DNA of 64,000 nt from positions 217,501 to 281,500 of the forward strand of contig CAJNDS010002423.1 of NCBI GenBank assembly GCA_905221605.1, in the 5' to 3' direction. This document shows positions 31,601 through 44,400 of the stretch, piece by piece. A model generated the notes under the pieces. The model was not told where the DNA came from. It did no database searches and saw nothing but the letters and a program-made list of their open reading frames with translations. The stretch's first letter is position 1; the number at the start of each line of letters is the position of its first letter. The position numbers and the translations under genes are program-made. This stretch comes from Symbiodinium natans. Lineage: Eukaryota > Sar > Dinophyceae > Suessiales > Symbiodiniaceae.

Positions 31601-34600
31601 CAGGGCCTGCAAAATCGCGTTTGCTGCTTTCGATTTGGTCTATATAGAGGGTCCTGCTTGGTCTCGCTGTTGCAAGTCATAGGAAGTGCTTGACACCTTT
31701 GAGCTGAACAATTGTGAGGGTTGAAGTTTCGGGTTTAGGGTGTAGGCTTGAGGCTTTGCAGGCTTTAGATAGGGTTTCCAGGGCTGAAAATGCGTTTTGG
31801 GACGCCTGCAAAACGCATTTTGAGGTTTAGGGGTCTCAGGTTTTAGGTTTTACAGTAGAGCAGGCTGCAAAATGCGTTGTTGGGCACCTGAAAAACGCAT
31901 TTTGAGCACAGGGCTTGATGACAGAACCTTGTCTGCTGCTTTCACTTGCGGGGGGGCAGGGCCTGCAAAATCGCGTTTGCTGCTTTCGATTTGGTCTATA
32001 TAGAGGGTCCTGCTTGGTCTCGCTGTTGCAAGTCATAGGAAGTGCTTGACACCTTTGAGCTGAACAATTGTGAGGGTTGAAGTTTCGGGTTTAGGGTGTA
32101 GGCTTCAGGCTTTACAGGCTTTAGAAAGGGTTTTCAGGGCAGAAAATGCTTTTTTGGGCGCCTACAAATGCATTTTGAGCACAGGGCTTGATTTGGGTTG
32201 TAGGGTTTGAGGGTTTAGGTTGAGGGTTTAGGGTTTGTGGGTTTAAGCCTTTAGGTTTTAGAGTAGAGAGTGAGGAGCAGAGGGGTTTAGGGTTTGAGGG
32301 TTTAGGGTTTAGGGGTGTCAGGCTTTAGGTTTTACAGTAGAGAGGGCTGAAAAATGCATTTTTGGGCACTTGAAAAACGCATTTTGAGCACAGGGCTTGA
32401 TTAGAACCTTGTCTACTGCTTTCACTTCGGGGCCAGGGCCTGCAAAAGCACGTCTTCTGCTTCCGAATTGGTGTATATAGAGAGTCCTGCTTGGTCTCGC
32501 TGTTGCAAGTCATAGGAAGTGCTTGACACCTTTGAGCTGAACAATTGTGAGGTTGAAGTTTCGGGTTTAGGGTTTGGGCTTTAGGTTTCCAGGCTTTAGA
32601 AAGGGTCCCTCGCAAAGCCAGGAGCCCAACCAGCCCTACGCGCGCGCGAGAAGATGCTCACACACGCCGCCAAGGGTCTTGCGGGCCACGCACGCTGGAG
32701 GTCGTGCCGGCATCCCCATCGCCTGCTAAGCTTCTATAGTTTGCCGCCAGGAGTCGACGCGCGAAGATCCTGCAACGATAGCAGAGCCTTTCACAACCCC
32801 GTGGTGATCCACGTCCCGGCGTGGCTTGAGAGGCGACCAGTGAATACACCTGGGGACGCCGACGTCCGGAATGACGCCGAAGCAACGCCAGACCCAGCCC
32901 AATAATTACAAAGCATATTCGGCCCAACGACCTTGCTATCCCGCCATCTGACCTCCTGGCCCGAAGGGCAACAACAAAGCAGCCTGCGAGCCAGCCCAAG
33001 AAAGCACCCACTCACCAACGTACCAGAACGCCAGTGCATCAAGGCGCGCCACACGTGCACCACGATCTCCAATCCGACGAATGCGCTACCCAGACATGCG
33101 GCTTGCCCGCTCAGAGCTGCGCGCCACAACCTTCCTGGCAGCTTATCCTGTCTTGGAAGCACAGTCGGACGCGGACGTTGGCTTGCCCGCGCAAGCCCTA
33201 ACAGGGCTTGCCCGCGCAAGCCCTGCTTGACAGCACGATGTATTGCGAGCCAGAGCCCCTTCGTGCGTGGTTTTTCTTGGCGATATCATGTACCTCATAT
33301 ACGTGCACATGCATCGTATACTAGCTTGCCTTTTGCATTTGCAACATTGGTTCGGGTTTCAATGGCCCAGGTGGTGGGCATGAAGGGCTCGAATCCAACC
33401 GACCCACCCCAAGATAACCCTCAACCCTTCTTCCCTTCCCTGTAGGACGAGGTTCCCCTGTCCATAAAAGCAACGCGGCTCACCAGTTTAAGCTGCTGGA
33501 GACCCTGGGCCTGCCCCAAAACACGATCGGAAACCCCTACGCCCCAAACCCTAAACCCTAAACCCTAAACCCTAAACCCTAAACCCTAAACCCTAAACCC
33601 TAAACCCCAAACCCTAAACCCTAAACCCTAAACCCTAAACCCTAAACCCTAAACCCTAAACCCTAAACCCTAAACCCTAAACCCTAAACCCTAAACCCTA
33701 AACCCTGGACCCTGGACCCTGGACCCTGGACCCTGGACCCTGAACCCTGAACCCTGAACCCTGAAACCCTGAAACCCTAAACCCTAAACCCGAAACCCTA
33801 AACCCTCAACCAGTCGGTGCAGGCTTCTACAGATCAGGCCGGGCCCTGTCAGCCAAGTGCATTGTTCGCTCGGGGCGATCAGGGCGTTCAGCGTGCTTAG
33901 GGCTTTTGGGGACCTGGCTGGGCGGGGGGGGGGTGGGCCGAAACCCTAAACCCCGAAACCCTCAACTTTAAACCGTGGAGAGCCTAAACCTTTTAAACAT
34001 TGTGGCCCTGCGTTGCCAGCCTTAGGCTGTCGGGTTTCCCGGCGGAAAACCCCTCAAAGCCCCCAAAGAGTTTGGCGACTGCAAAACACCCCCCAAATGC
34101 CTCTACCCTGAGGCCTTTAGCTCGAAAAACCTGAATACGTGCTCTGGGAGGGTGAATTCCTCTTGCGTCCTATTTGGGATGTTCCCCTATACTGACCTTC
34201 CTTAATAGGGATTATAATAAGGGGTACGAAAAATCCCGATTAAGGACTGTTAGCATAAGGGGGAACCTCCCAAGTCCATTCTTCATTGATGCGCGGGGAA
34301 GCAGACGACTCTCTCCCCAAAGCACTGGCAACGGACGAGGCTACAAGGACATCAATGGCGTGTCGAAGATCATGGCCACCCGGCACTGCTTTTCTTTCAT
34401 TTGTGTTATGTTTGGGCGGGTCGGAAGGGGGAGATGGGACTAAACCCTTAAAACCCCAATCTGTGCTTCGGTTTTGGGGTACCAACTTCGGTAAAGAGGC
34501 AGGCTCAGGGTTGTTTCATGCGGACAGCCAGGTAGCGAGATTGGACAGCATTACTTCATCATTTCTGGCTTCAGGGCTCTCGGTAGAGGTAGTTTTCAAG

Positions 34601-37600
34601 TTAAAGGTTGAGGTTTGAACCCTAAATTCCCAGCTCTGGTTCAACGCCTCGGGCCTCGTAAACCTTACACCCCAAGAATCTGCCAAAAGCCGTGACAAAA
34701 CTCTAAGCCTTTGGCTGTGGGTTAAATGTGTCGGTGCTGTGGGCTCTTCAGCAGAGTATGAGCCGGAGACCCAAACGTGTTAAACAACCCTCTGTACCTC
34801 CCCCCCCCACCACAAAACAAAACAAGTAAACCCGGGTCGCTAGGATCGTTCAGCACATGTTAGCACACCCCGTTGCTCAGGATACAGGGTGCAGTTGGGG
34901 GTTGGGGACTTCGGGCTCGAAGCTCCCAGCGATACCGGCCCCCAGTGGAGGCATCGACACAGTTCGAGTCCCTCGACGCGCGCCGTGCATTCCCATGTTG
35001 GGACGAGCCTGCCCGGAAGGCCATGTTTGTGGGTTTTGTGGTTGCCCCTACATGATCCTAAACCCTAAACCCTATATAAGCCCTAAACCCTAAACCCTGA
35101 ACCCTAAGGGTTTTAAGGGCCATCATGGTAGACGCCCAAGTTTGTACCGGTCCATGCTGCGAGAGCCGGTATAGGGTTTAGGGTTTAGGATCTTGGGCGA
35201 CTCTGGTACTCTCTACGGCCCTACGAGTTCCTGGCCTAACCAGCAGCAGCAATCAGCCCGACAGCCAAAATCCCCCCCAAAACTCCCCTGAACTCCAAAC
35301 GCCCTCCATACCCGAGGGCTCTAGAACATCTTTGGAAAGTTGCCTTTCTCAACAGAGAGTTTCCTCGACCCCAAACCCTAAACCGAAGGCCCTAGACCCT
35401 AAACCCTTGAGAAGTCCTTAGGTTTTTGGGGCTCCCCAGGGGTGGATTTTGCACCCTTACCAAGTAGTGCCAGTGCGCGGGCCGATCCTTTAGGTAGGGT
35501 TTAGGGTTTAGGGTTTAGGGTTTAGGGTTTAGGGTTTAGGGTTTAGGGTTTAGGGTTTAGGGTTTAGGGTTTAGGGTTTAGGGTTTAGGGTTTAGGGTTT
35601 AGGGTTTAGGGTTTTTAGGGTTTTTAGGGTTTTTAGGGTTTTTAGGGTTTAGGGTTTAGGGTTTCAGCGTCCACTGTCGATCTATTGGGTAGCTTTATGG
35701 GCCCTTGGGTTTTGTAGGGTCGATGGCGGGTCCCGTTTGTAGGGCCCATACTAAGGGAGCATGTAACTACCCTAAACCCTTAATCCTGAACCCTAAACCC
35801 CTGAACCCTAAACCCTAAACCCGAAAACCCTCAACCCGAAAACCCTAAACCCTAAGCCCCAAACCCTAAGAGTCGAGTCGAGGCCATTTTTGGACTGACC
35901 CTGGTGGTGGATGCAGGCGGCCCATGCGTGCTGGACTCTGCAGCGGGCTTGCGTATGGAGTGCTGTTGTAGGGTAGGGTTTAGGGTTTAGGGTTTAGGGT
36001 TTAGGGTTTAGGGTTTCGGGTTTAGGGTTTAGGGTTTAGGGTTTAGGGTTTAGGGTTTAGCATTTCCCAGAAACTTGGACCCCCTCGAGGGTTTAGGGTG
36101 AAAGGTTCTGAGGGTTGAGGGCTCAGGGATGCAAGGGAGCATCCCCTCCCATTCTCTTTGTATTGAACCCTCAGAGCATTTAGGGTTTAGGGTTTAGGGT
36201 TTAGGGTTTAGGGTTTCGGGTTTAGGGTTTAGGGTTTAGGGTTTAGGGTTTAGCATTTAAGGGATCAAGCACTGCGCTTGGGCCCAGAAACTTGGACCCC
36301 CTCGAGGGTTTAGGGTGAAAGGTTCTGAGGGTTGAGGGCTCAGGGATGCAAGGGAGCATCCCCTCCCATTCTCTTTGTATTGAACCCTCAGAGCATTTAG
36401 GGTTTAGGGTTTAGGGTTTAGGGTTTAGGGTTTCGGGTTTAGGGTTTAGGGTTTAGGGTTTGGGGTTTAGGGTTTAGCATTTAAGGTTAGCAAACTTCTC
36501 AACAACCATATCAAGCTCCTCCACTGCGCTTGGGCCCAGAAACTTGGACCCCCTCGAGGGTTTAGGGTGAAAGGTTCTGAGGGTTGAGGGCTCAGGGATG
36601 CAAGGGAGCATCCCCTCCCATTCTCTTTGTATTGAACCCTCAGAGCATTTAGGGTTTAGGGTTTAGAGTTTAGGGTTTAGGGTTTAGGGTTTAGGGTTTA
36701 GGGTTTAGGGTTTAGGATTTAGGGTTTGGGGATTACAGTCTAGGGTTTTTGTTTTGGTGTTTTGGGTTTAGGGCTTTCGGCTTTATGGTTTACGGTGCTA
36801 GGGTTTGGGTTTTGACGTTTTCGGGTTTAGGGTTTAGGGTTTAGGGTCCCATCCTGCAGTCCCTGTACTTGACAGCCCGGTGGTGTAGGGTTTAGGGTTT
36901 AGGGTTTAGGGTTTAGGGTTTAGGGTTTAGGGTTTAGGGTTTCGGGTTTCGGGTTCAGGGTTTAGGGTTTAGGGTTTAGGGATCAGGGTTCAGGGGGTCT
37001 GGACTCGCTTCGTGGAGGTGAACCAACCCTCCTAGACCCTAAACCCTAAACCCCAAGCCCTAAACGCTAAACCCTAAACCCTAAATCCGAAACCCTAAAC
37101 CCTAAACCCCAAACCCCAAACCCTAAACCCTAAACCCTAAACCCTATACCAAGAAATCCGCAGGGTTTTGCGGGGTCGCTTGGGGGGGCCAGGTCTCACT
37201 GCCTTGAGCAACATGCCCGAGAAGTGCCGCAAGTATGTCAACTCAGGGGCGGCTTTGCTACATGAAGACGGGGACTCGATTGGGCTTAGGGTTTAGGGTT
37301 TAGGGTTTAGGGTTTAGGGTTTCGGGATTAGGGTTTAGGATTCAGGGTTCGGGGTTTAGGGTTTAGGGTTTAGGATTCAGGCCTGCCCTAAGCTGGCCCC
37401 ACCCTAACACACTACAACCCTACCACCCCAAACTCCTACACCCCAAGCCCCAGGGCTCGTGGTCGGGTTGTTGGGGGAAGCCAGCCGTCGCAGTACTCAT
37501 GCGCCGTTAGGGTGAAAGTTAGGGTTGATCGACACCACCCGGCCCTTTGTTAGTATGCCAACCCACATCCTCCAGCCCAACCCCTGAACCTTAAGCCTTG

Positions 37601-40600
37601 CGCACCCCCTTCCCCCACCTTCCCTCCCCCTCTTCCCCCTCCCCCCTTCCCCCCTTCCCCCTCTTCCCCCTCCCCCCTTCCCCCCCGCCCCCCCCAACCC
37701 TAAACCCCTAGGCAAAAGTCGAGATCGGCTTCATGGACTCCCCCAAGATGCGCGGGGCCCGGTTGCGTCAGACAGAGGGTGGTTAACAGGGCTTAGGGTT
37801 TAGGGTTTAGGGTTTAGGGTTTAGGGTTTAGGGTTTAGGGTTTAGGGTTTAGGGTTTAGGGTTTAGGGTTTAGGGTTTAGGGTTTAGGGTTTAGGGTTTC
37901 TTGGACTTGTAGGGCTTATAGGGTTTATGGGGCTTATGGGGTGTAAAGGGCTTGCAGCGTTTCATCGGGCTTCCCCGAAAGTTCAATCGGTTTTTTCTCA
38001 TTATGAGGTGAAAGGACAAAAGGAACAAGTACCAGAAATATCCCTATCAGATATTACTGCGGCCGCACAAAGATACTATTAATAGTGGTCAAGAACAATC
38101 TCCTTCTCCTCCTCGGTCTACGGTACATTCATTTTCTATTGTCACCAGAGACTACTATAAGACAGCGAGAACACTGACGAACAGCAAGCAGTGACATGAA
38201 TTCCCGAAAAGATAGGAAAGTTGGCGACTTCAAAGTCAGCTAAAGAAGGGCGACCAAACTGCGAGGAACACCCTTGTAAGGTCGACGTATCTTCTGGCCT
38301 TCGTGATCGGCGAGTTCGACTTCATCCAGGCTCTACAATGCTGTGGAGTTCTTGAGGGAGGGGGCTTCAAGGCGGGTATGTAACCCAAGGTTTCCTAATA
38401 CTCTCTACTGCTTCCTGAGGCTCTCTAAGCTTCCCTAAGGCTCTCTAGGTACCTACCCCCCATGAACCCCCCTCCCTTACGAACCCTATGACAATATGAT
38501 GCTTAAAGGCCTGTGGGATGGGGGTTTATGGGAACCCTTTTCCCCCCGACAAAAACCTGTTAAACCCTGAGCCCGTAATACCAAAACCGGAACTGCGACC
38601 GCAGGCTCAGCCTGAAAGGACTTCCGAAACCCTCCTTGCAGCTCTGTAGCCCGCAGCTCACTGAATTCCCTTCAAAGCCTCAAGGTGGGTTGTGTTGTTA
38701 GGGTCCAGGGCTTAGAGCCTTCAGGATTCTCTAAGCCCCCGAGCCCTGAGCTGCCCGGAAAGCCTTAGTAACCTCCTGTTTGGAATAGGGTTTAGGGTTT
38801 AGGGATTTAGGGTTTAGGGTTTAGGGTTTAGGGTTCCCTCTCAGATGTCATTTTTGAAGGTACCCTCAATATAAGGCTCCGTGGTAGAATGGTACCCGCG
38901 AACACAGCGGAAGCCCTCGACCCTCTTCCCCAGTGCCCAGTCTCCACGCTACCAAGAAACGAGAATCCCTAAACCCTAAACCCTAAACCTGAAACCCTAA
39001 ACCCTAAAATTAACCAAAGCAAAAACGGCAGGCTCAAACGAAGCACGGGGTCCTGGTGCGCGTCTTCACTCCCCCAGGCTGCTCTTTGAGGTTTGAGGGG
39101 TTTGGGGTTTAGGGATGTTTAGGGTTTAGGGTTTAGGATTTAGGGTTTAGGGATGTTTAGGGTTTGAGGTTTAGGGTTTAGGGTTTAGGGGAACTTTGGG
39201 GTTTAGGTTTCTTGGGAACCCTAAACCCTAAACCCTAAACCCTCAACCCTCAACCCTAAACCCTAAACCCTAAACCCTAAACCCTAAAGCACGGTTTATA
39301 TGTCTTTTTTTGGTGAGTGTATGTAAGGTTCCTTTTTAATATTGGTGAGTGTATATACTGGGTGTCCTTTTGGGGATACAAGGAATGTAAACCCGAAACC
39401 CGAAACCCGAAACCCGAAACCCTAGACCCTAAACCCTAAACCCTAAACCCTAAACCCTAAACCCTAAACCCTAAACCCTAAACCCTAAACCCTAAACCCT
39501 AAACCCACACTCTCAATCCGCAAACCCCCTTGCAGAGCTCCTGAGGCCGCGTCAAGGATGGCGAGTTCCCGCTGAAGGTGGCGACGCAGACGTTGGATGG
39601 CTTCTCACCTGACAGCAAGAGCCCTGCTTTAGGGTTTAGGGTTTTGGGTTTTGGGTTTGGGGTTTAGGGTTTAGGGTTCAGGGTACTTAGAACCCCAAGT
39701 AAAACTGCACCTAGAACGGCCCCCTAAGTCCTCTAAGTAGGTTACAAGTAGACATAGAATTGGGGTAAGAAGTACCCATAGACTTCCAAGTGTGGGGTGA
39801 CTTGTATAAGATGTAGGGTTGGGGCTTGGGGCTTCGTAGTGTGGGGGTTGAGGGCAAGTTCTGCGCACTGGACTCTCTCAACGTAGTTACTATTCTTGGG
39901 GGTCATGCCGTGCAGTTTGGCTTCACGGCCTACAGACGACCCTAAACCCTAAACCCTAAACCCTAAACCCTAAACCCTAAACCCTAAACCCTGGGATGTC
40001 CGGCACAGCCTCAGCCAGAAAAACTCCTAACTCGAGCGGCTCCAGATCCTCGAAAAATGAACCCTCCAGCCCCATGGAGGGTTTAGGGTTTAGGGTTTAG
40101 GGTTTAGGGTTTAGGGTTTAGGGTTTAGGGTTTAGGGTCTAGGGTTTAGGGTTTAGGGTTTAGGGTTTAGGGTTTAGGGTTTAGGGCTGCATAGAGACCT
40201 TGGGTTTGGGGAAGTCCATTGTGGGCCTATGGCTTTTGGTCCCGGAGGGCGGACCTTGACTTTGTTGAAGGAATAGTGTGCAACTGAAGCATAGAGGGTT
40301 AAGAAGACCCTATATCTTCGCAATGTTATGGGATTCTTTGGGCGGGTGGGTTTTTGTCGAAGTCTACGCTCTGCACGCTCGACTAGAACTGCTCGATCCG
40401 GACCTGCTGAACCCTCAGCGCCAAGCCCTCAACCCTAAACCCCAAACCCTAAACCCTGCCTTATCTCCCCCTACATGTAACACTTGAGGGGAGAACGGCT
40501 GGTCAGTTTGTCGAGTCTTCGGATTCGGGCGCTCGCGAGCGAAGGCTATGATGATTACTTCGGCCTCCCGATCCTTAGCTTCCCACGCGTCCGGTGGGTC

Positions 40601-41456
40601 AGGGTTTTGGGCTTCGGGCAGCTTCGGGCTGAGTAGGGTTTAGGGTTGAGGGTTGAGGGTTTAGGGTTTAGGGTTGAGGGTTGAGGGTTGAGGGTTTAGG
40701 GTTTAGGGTTTCTACCTTGATAGCGGACAATCCCCAAGGCCTCGCTTTGCGCCAGTTGCCGGCAGGCTAGCGTCATTCCTCGCTGGCCCGCACATGCTAA
40801 GCTCCCTAGCCCTAAGCTGAATCATAGTGGGGTAACATTTTGCATCTGCAAGGGTACTTAAACTCAATAAGGAACATACATTTAAGTTTTTTAATATTAT
40901 CCCCACCATGAACTACTAAGCCCTAATGCCCTAATGCGCAAGTCCAAGATGTCCTTCCGGGTTCTTGGCAGGGATCCAGCTCTGCAAGGCTTTGGTTTTG
41001 GTTTCATGAAGCCCTAAACCCCGAACTCCCTAAGCCCTAAACTCCCTAAGCATCCCTAAACCCTCAACCCCAAACTCCCTGAACCCTAAACTCCCTAAAC
41101 CCTAAAAGCCCTAAACCCTACGCTCCCCAAACCCTAAGTTGTGTGGCCTCTCCAGAGGCTCGGTCTCCCCCGCAAGATTAATTTGCCCGGCTCCTGTTGA
41201 AGGAGCCTGATTGTGTCGTTACTATTACTATATTGTTATTGTCACTTCTTTATAGTCTAGTTCGTCGCAGTTAGAAGTATGGTTGCTACCGTCACAGGGT
41301 TTTACCGTAGATGCAAAAAATGGCTGAGTTACGTAGCACACAGGGGCGCACGCGGCGCACGCGCTATGTCCGAGGTATCCGCTGCCCAAGCTCGACATGT
41401 TGCTGGGCAGCAGGGCGTACGGTAACCCCTAAACCCTAAACCCTAAACCCTAAACC

Positions 41457-41488
<32 letters not shown>

Positions 41489-44400
41489 ACCCTAAACCGC
41501 GAGTTCCCCTGAAGAAGCTTAACCGCACGGAGCTAGAACACAGCGAACTTCGTTCGACGTGTGGTCGGGTCCTGTGCGGGCGCGTTGATCTGTGGAGGTT
41601 TAGGGTTTAGGGTTGAGGAATTACGGTAAAATCTTGGGTTTAGGCCTTGACAACCTAAGCCCTGAGCCCTGAAGACCTCCTAAACACATCTTTGGGCGGT
41701 GGCAGATGTCCAGAAATTGTCCCGCCACACCACACCACAGAAACCGCCAATCCCAAGGGAGTGCATGAAGCTCATATATTCTTTTGTTTGTTATCATGGT
41801 TTTAAGGGGTTACATTACAGTCGCCCATAAGACCCAACACCCTAAAACCCCCATCCCTAACCTTGGAGACCTTAGACCCTAAAAACACTACGAAAGCCTG
41901 ATCCCTAAACCCTAAATCCTAAACCTCCTAAACTTTAAATCCTCAACCCTCAACCCGAAATTCCCTAAACCCTAAACCCTAAACCCTAAACCCTAAACCC
42001 TAAACCCTAAACCCTAAACCTCAAACCCCTAAAACCTCAAAACCGTAAACTCCAGGATCGCCATCCCAGAGTTCGCAGCTGGTGCCATGGAGACTTTCGG
42101 CTCCTTCCGGGTATGGGCTTCGTTTTTGGGTTTAGGGTTTAGGGTTTAGGGTTTGGGGTTTAGGGTTTGGAGTTTAGGCTTTAGGGTTCAAGGGTTTAGG
42201 GTGCAAGGGCTTCGGGTTCAAGGGTTTAGGGTTGAGTTTAGGGTTCGGGGTTGAGGGTGTATTTAGTTCTTTGCATTTTGTTGGGGAGGGTGGTGGGGGC
42301 TCTGGGTTTGTGGCTTTTTGGCGGTTTAAGGGTTTTGGGCTTTGGAGTTTATATATATATATATATATATGTTTTTTTGGTATTTGGCCCAACCCTAAAC
42401 CCTGAAACCCTAAACTCTAGACTAGGACGTTAGGGGTTTGAGCGGCTTGCTGGGTTCTGGCCTCCGCGTCTGCATCTCTGGTGCTCTGTGCGTGGCCCTT
42501 TCTTTTTTCTGTTTAGGGTTTAGGGTTTAGGGTTTAGGGTTTAGGGTTTAGGGTTTAGGGTTCAGGGTTCAGGGTTTAGGGTTTAGGGTTCAGGGTTTCT
42601 GTCTTTGCATTTCGGAATCAGGGCTTCAGAGTCGTCGAGTTGGCTCAGCCGGTTGCGGCCCTAAATCCTGCACGAAACCCTGAACCCCAGCCCTCTTGAG
42701 CCCGCCCTATCCTTTAAGTGAAGCAGGGTATATATTACTGTTATTGGTGAGTGTATATAGGGTTCCTTTTTGATATTGGTGAGTGCATATGCTTGGTGGG
42801 CTTTTGAGGATACAAGAAATATAAACCCTACTTCAAGTACCTACAACGAAGGGCCTTTACAGCGATCCCTTCTAAGGGGATGTAATGTCGAGGGTCAAAT
42901 GTTTCAAAATCCCACAAACCCTGCTTTTTTCGGCCTGATCACCAAGCCATGGAGCTTTAGTCCCCATTACCCGCACATCCTGGCCAAGGAATTGGGGATT
43001 AGTGACCTACCGCGAGGCAAGAGTACCAGGGTTTTCAGGGTGTTTTAGGCGGTGGGGGGGGGGGGGGGGTTCCGAAAGTAAGGGTACCCTAAAGGGTACC
43101 CTTTTCAGGGTTCCTATATGCAAGGTTATGGTATGTTGGAGTATACCTATAAAGGGTTAGCTTCATACTCTGCGCTTGCCTAAACCCTACACCCTGGTGC
43201 AGGAGCTTCAGGAATTACCAATGTAATCTTTATGATATGTAACCGTATTGGTATCCCCCAAATAGGGCTGTCCTTGAACATACCACCAAATATTATATAA
43301 TCCTCACTATATAAACCCACCCGCAAGGATTTTCGGGTTCAAGGTCTACTCCGGAACCCCAACGCGAAACCTGAGCCCGGAATCCTACATGTTATAAGCG
43401 CGGGGCCCATCGATCCTCTGGCACAGTAGCCCTATATGAAGCAGGGTTTATATATCTGTGTTTGGTGTGTGCATATAAGGATAATTTGTTCAGTATTGGT
43501 GAGTGCATACCTTGGGTGTCCTTTTGGTGGTACAAGAAATATCAACCCTACTTCATGCAGCCCTCCATCAGCCTTAAACAACACATCAGGTTGACCTCTT
43601 GATCGCAGAGGGTGCCTCACGCAACCAGCACCGCGGCGCTAACTTTTGCTTGGCGGCAACCGGGGGGGTTTCGATGAGACTGTGCATGTATGTATAGCGC
43701 TTTTCAGTGTAGGCTTCAGGGCTACTAGGGTTTAGGGCCTTCGTGTACCTTAATTATTCAGGGGATGGCATCTGACACTTTGCGTGCAGGGGTGTGGGAG
43801 GGAATCCCTGCTGAGGATGCAGCGCGTCTGCATCGTGGTGACGCATGCGCCGCGGTTGCAACAGGGGTTTCGGGCTTCGGTGTTTCGGGTTAGGGCTTGG
43901 GGCTTTTCGAAATCCTAAGCCTTGTTCCCCCAGAAACCCTAAACCCTAAACCCTAAACCCTAAACCCTAAACCCTAAACCCTAAACCCTAAACCCTAAAC
44001 CCTAAACCCTAAACCCTAAACCCTAAACCCTAACTAGGCTGCGGACGCAAACGCCCCAATCTCCAGCGGCCTGAGGAGCTGGCGCACCAGTGGTTCGGGA
44101 ATCTGGTGACCATGACGCTTGCTTAAGATTTAGGGTTTCGGGTTTAAGGTTTACGTCATTCGGGTTTAGGGTTTAGGGTTTGGGGTTTAGGGTTAAGGGT
44201 TCAGGGTCCACCAACCTTAGAACCCTAACACCCCGCAACCCTAAACAGGAAAACCAAATTCAACCCTACGACCAGATAGCCCTAAAACCCTAAGGCCCAA
44301 ACTCTTCACCCAATGACCCTACAACCCTAAATCCCTAAATCGTAAGGGTTTAGGGCTGCCCCTTCTGTGCTCTTTTTCTGGGCTCTCAGTTCGGGATTTC

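Larger units (their letters stand above)
27787..33440. other. Block nearly free of telomere repeat inside intron 5, origin unknown
   Basis: About 5.6 kb lacks TTTAGGG arrays, unlike all other long introns here. It contains a (GGGA)n run at 27886-27907, a hairpin-bearing repeat at 31.4-32.6 kb, and a duplicated palindrome at 33181-33228. Open frames on both strands lack any motif I recognise. It may be a large insertion (degenerate transposon or foreign segment). Confidence 0.4.

Noticed and set aside
28049-33445. Several 80-180 codon frames on both strands
   Set aside because: No motif, no consistent codon bias and overlapping frames; treated as non-coding.
35880-35900. Spliced-leader-like text GCCATTTTTGG
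   Set aside because: It lacks the GGCTCAAG end of the dinoflagellate spliced leader and codes for exon 8.
42056-42110. Mutated exopeptidase motif GAMET
   Set aside because: A GA donor after GAMe restores GAMEN with exon 17 at 42989, in phase and with exact family spacing.
43621-43665. TAALTFAWRQ as a missing exon between 17 and 18
   Set aside because: It weakly resembles 'TaLL', but lacks a clean donor and the phase could not be made to fit.
44065-44120. Mutated zinc motif PEELAHQ
   Set aside because: PE is intronic; exon 18 ends in His and joins ELAHQ directly.
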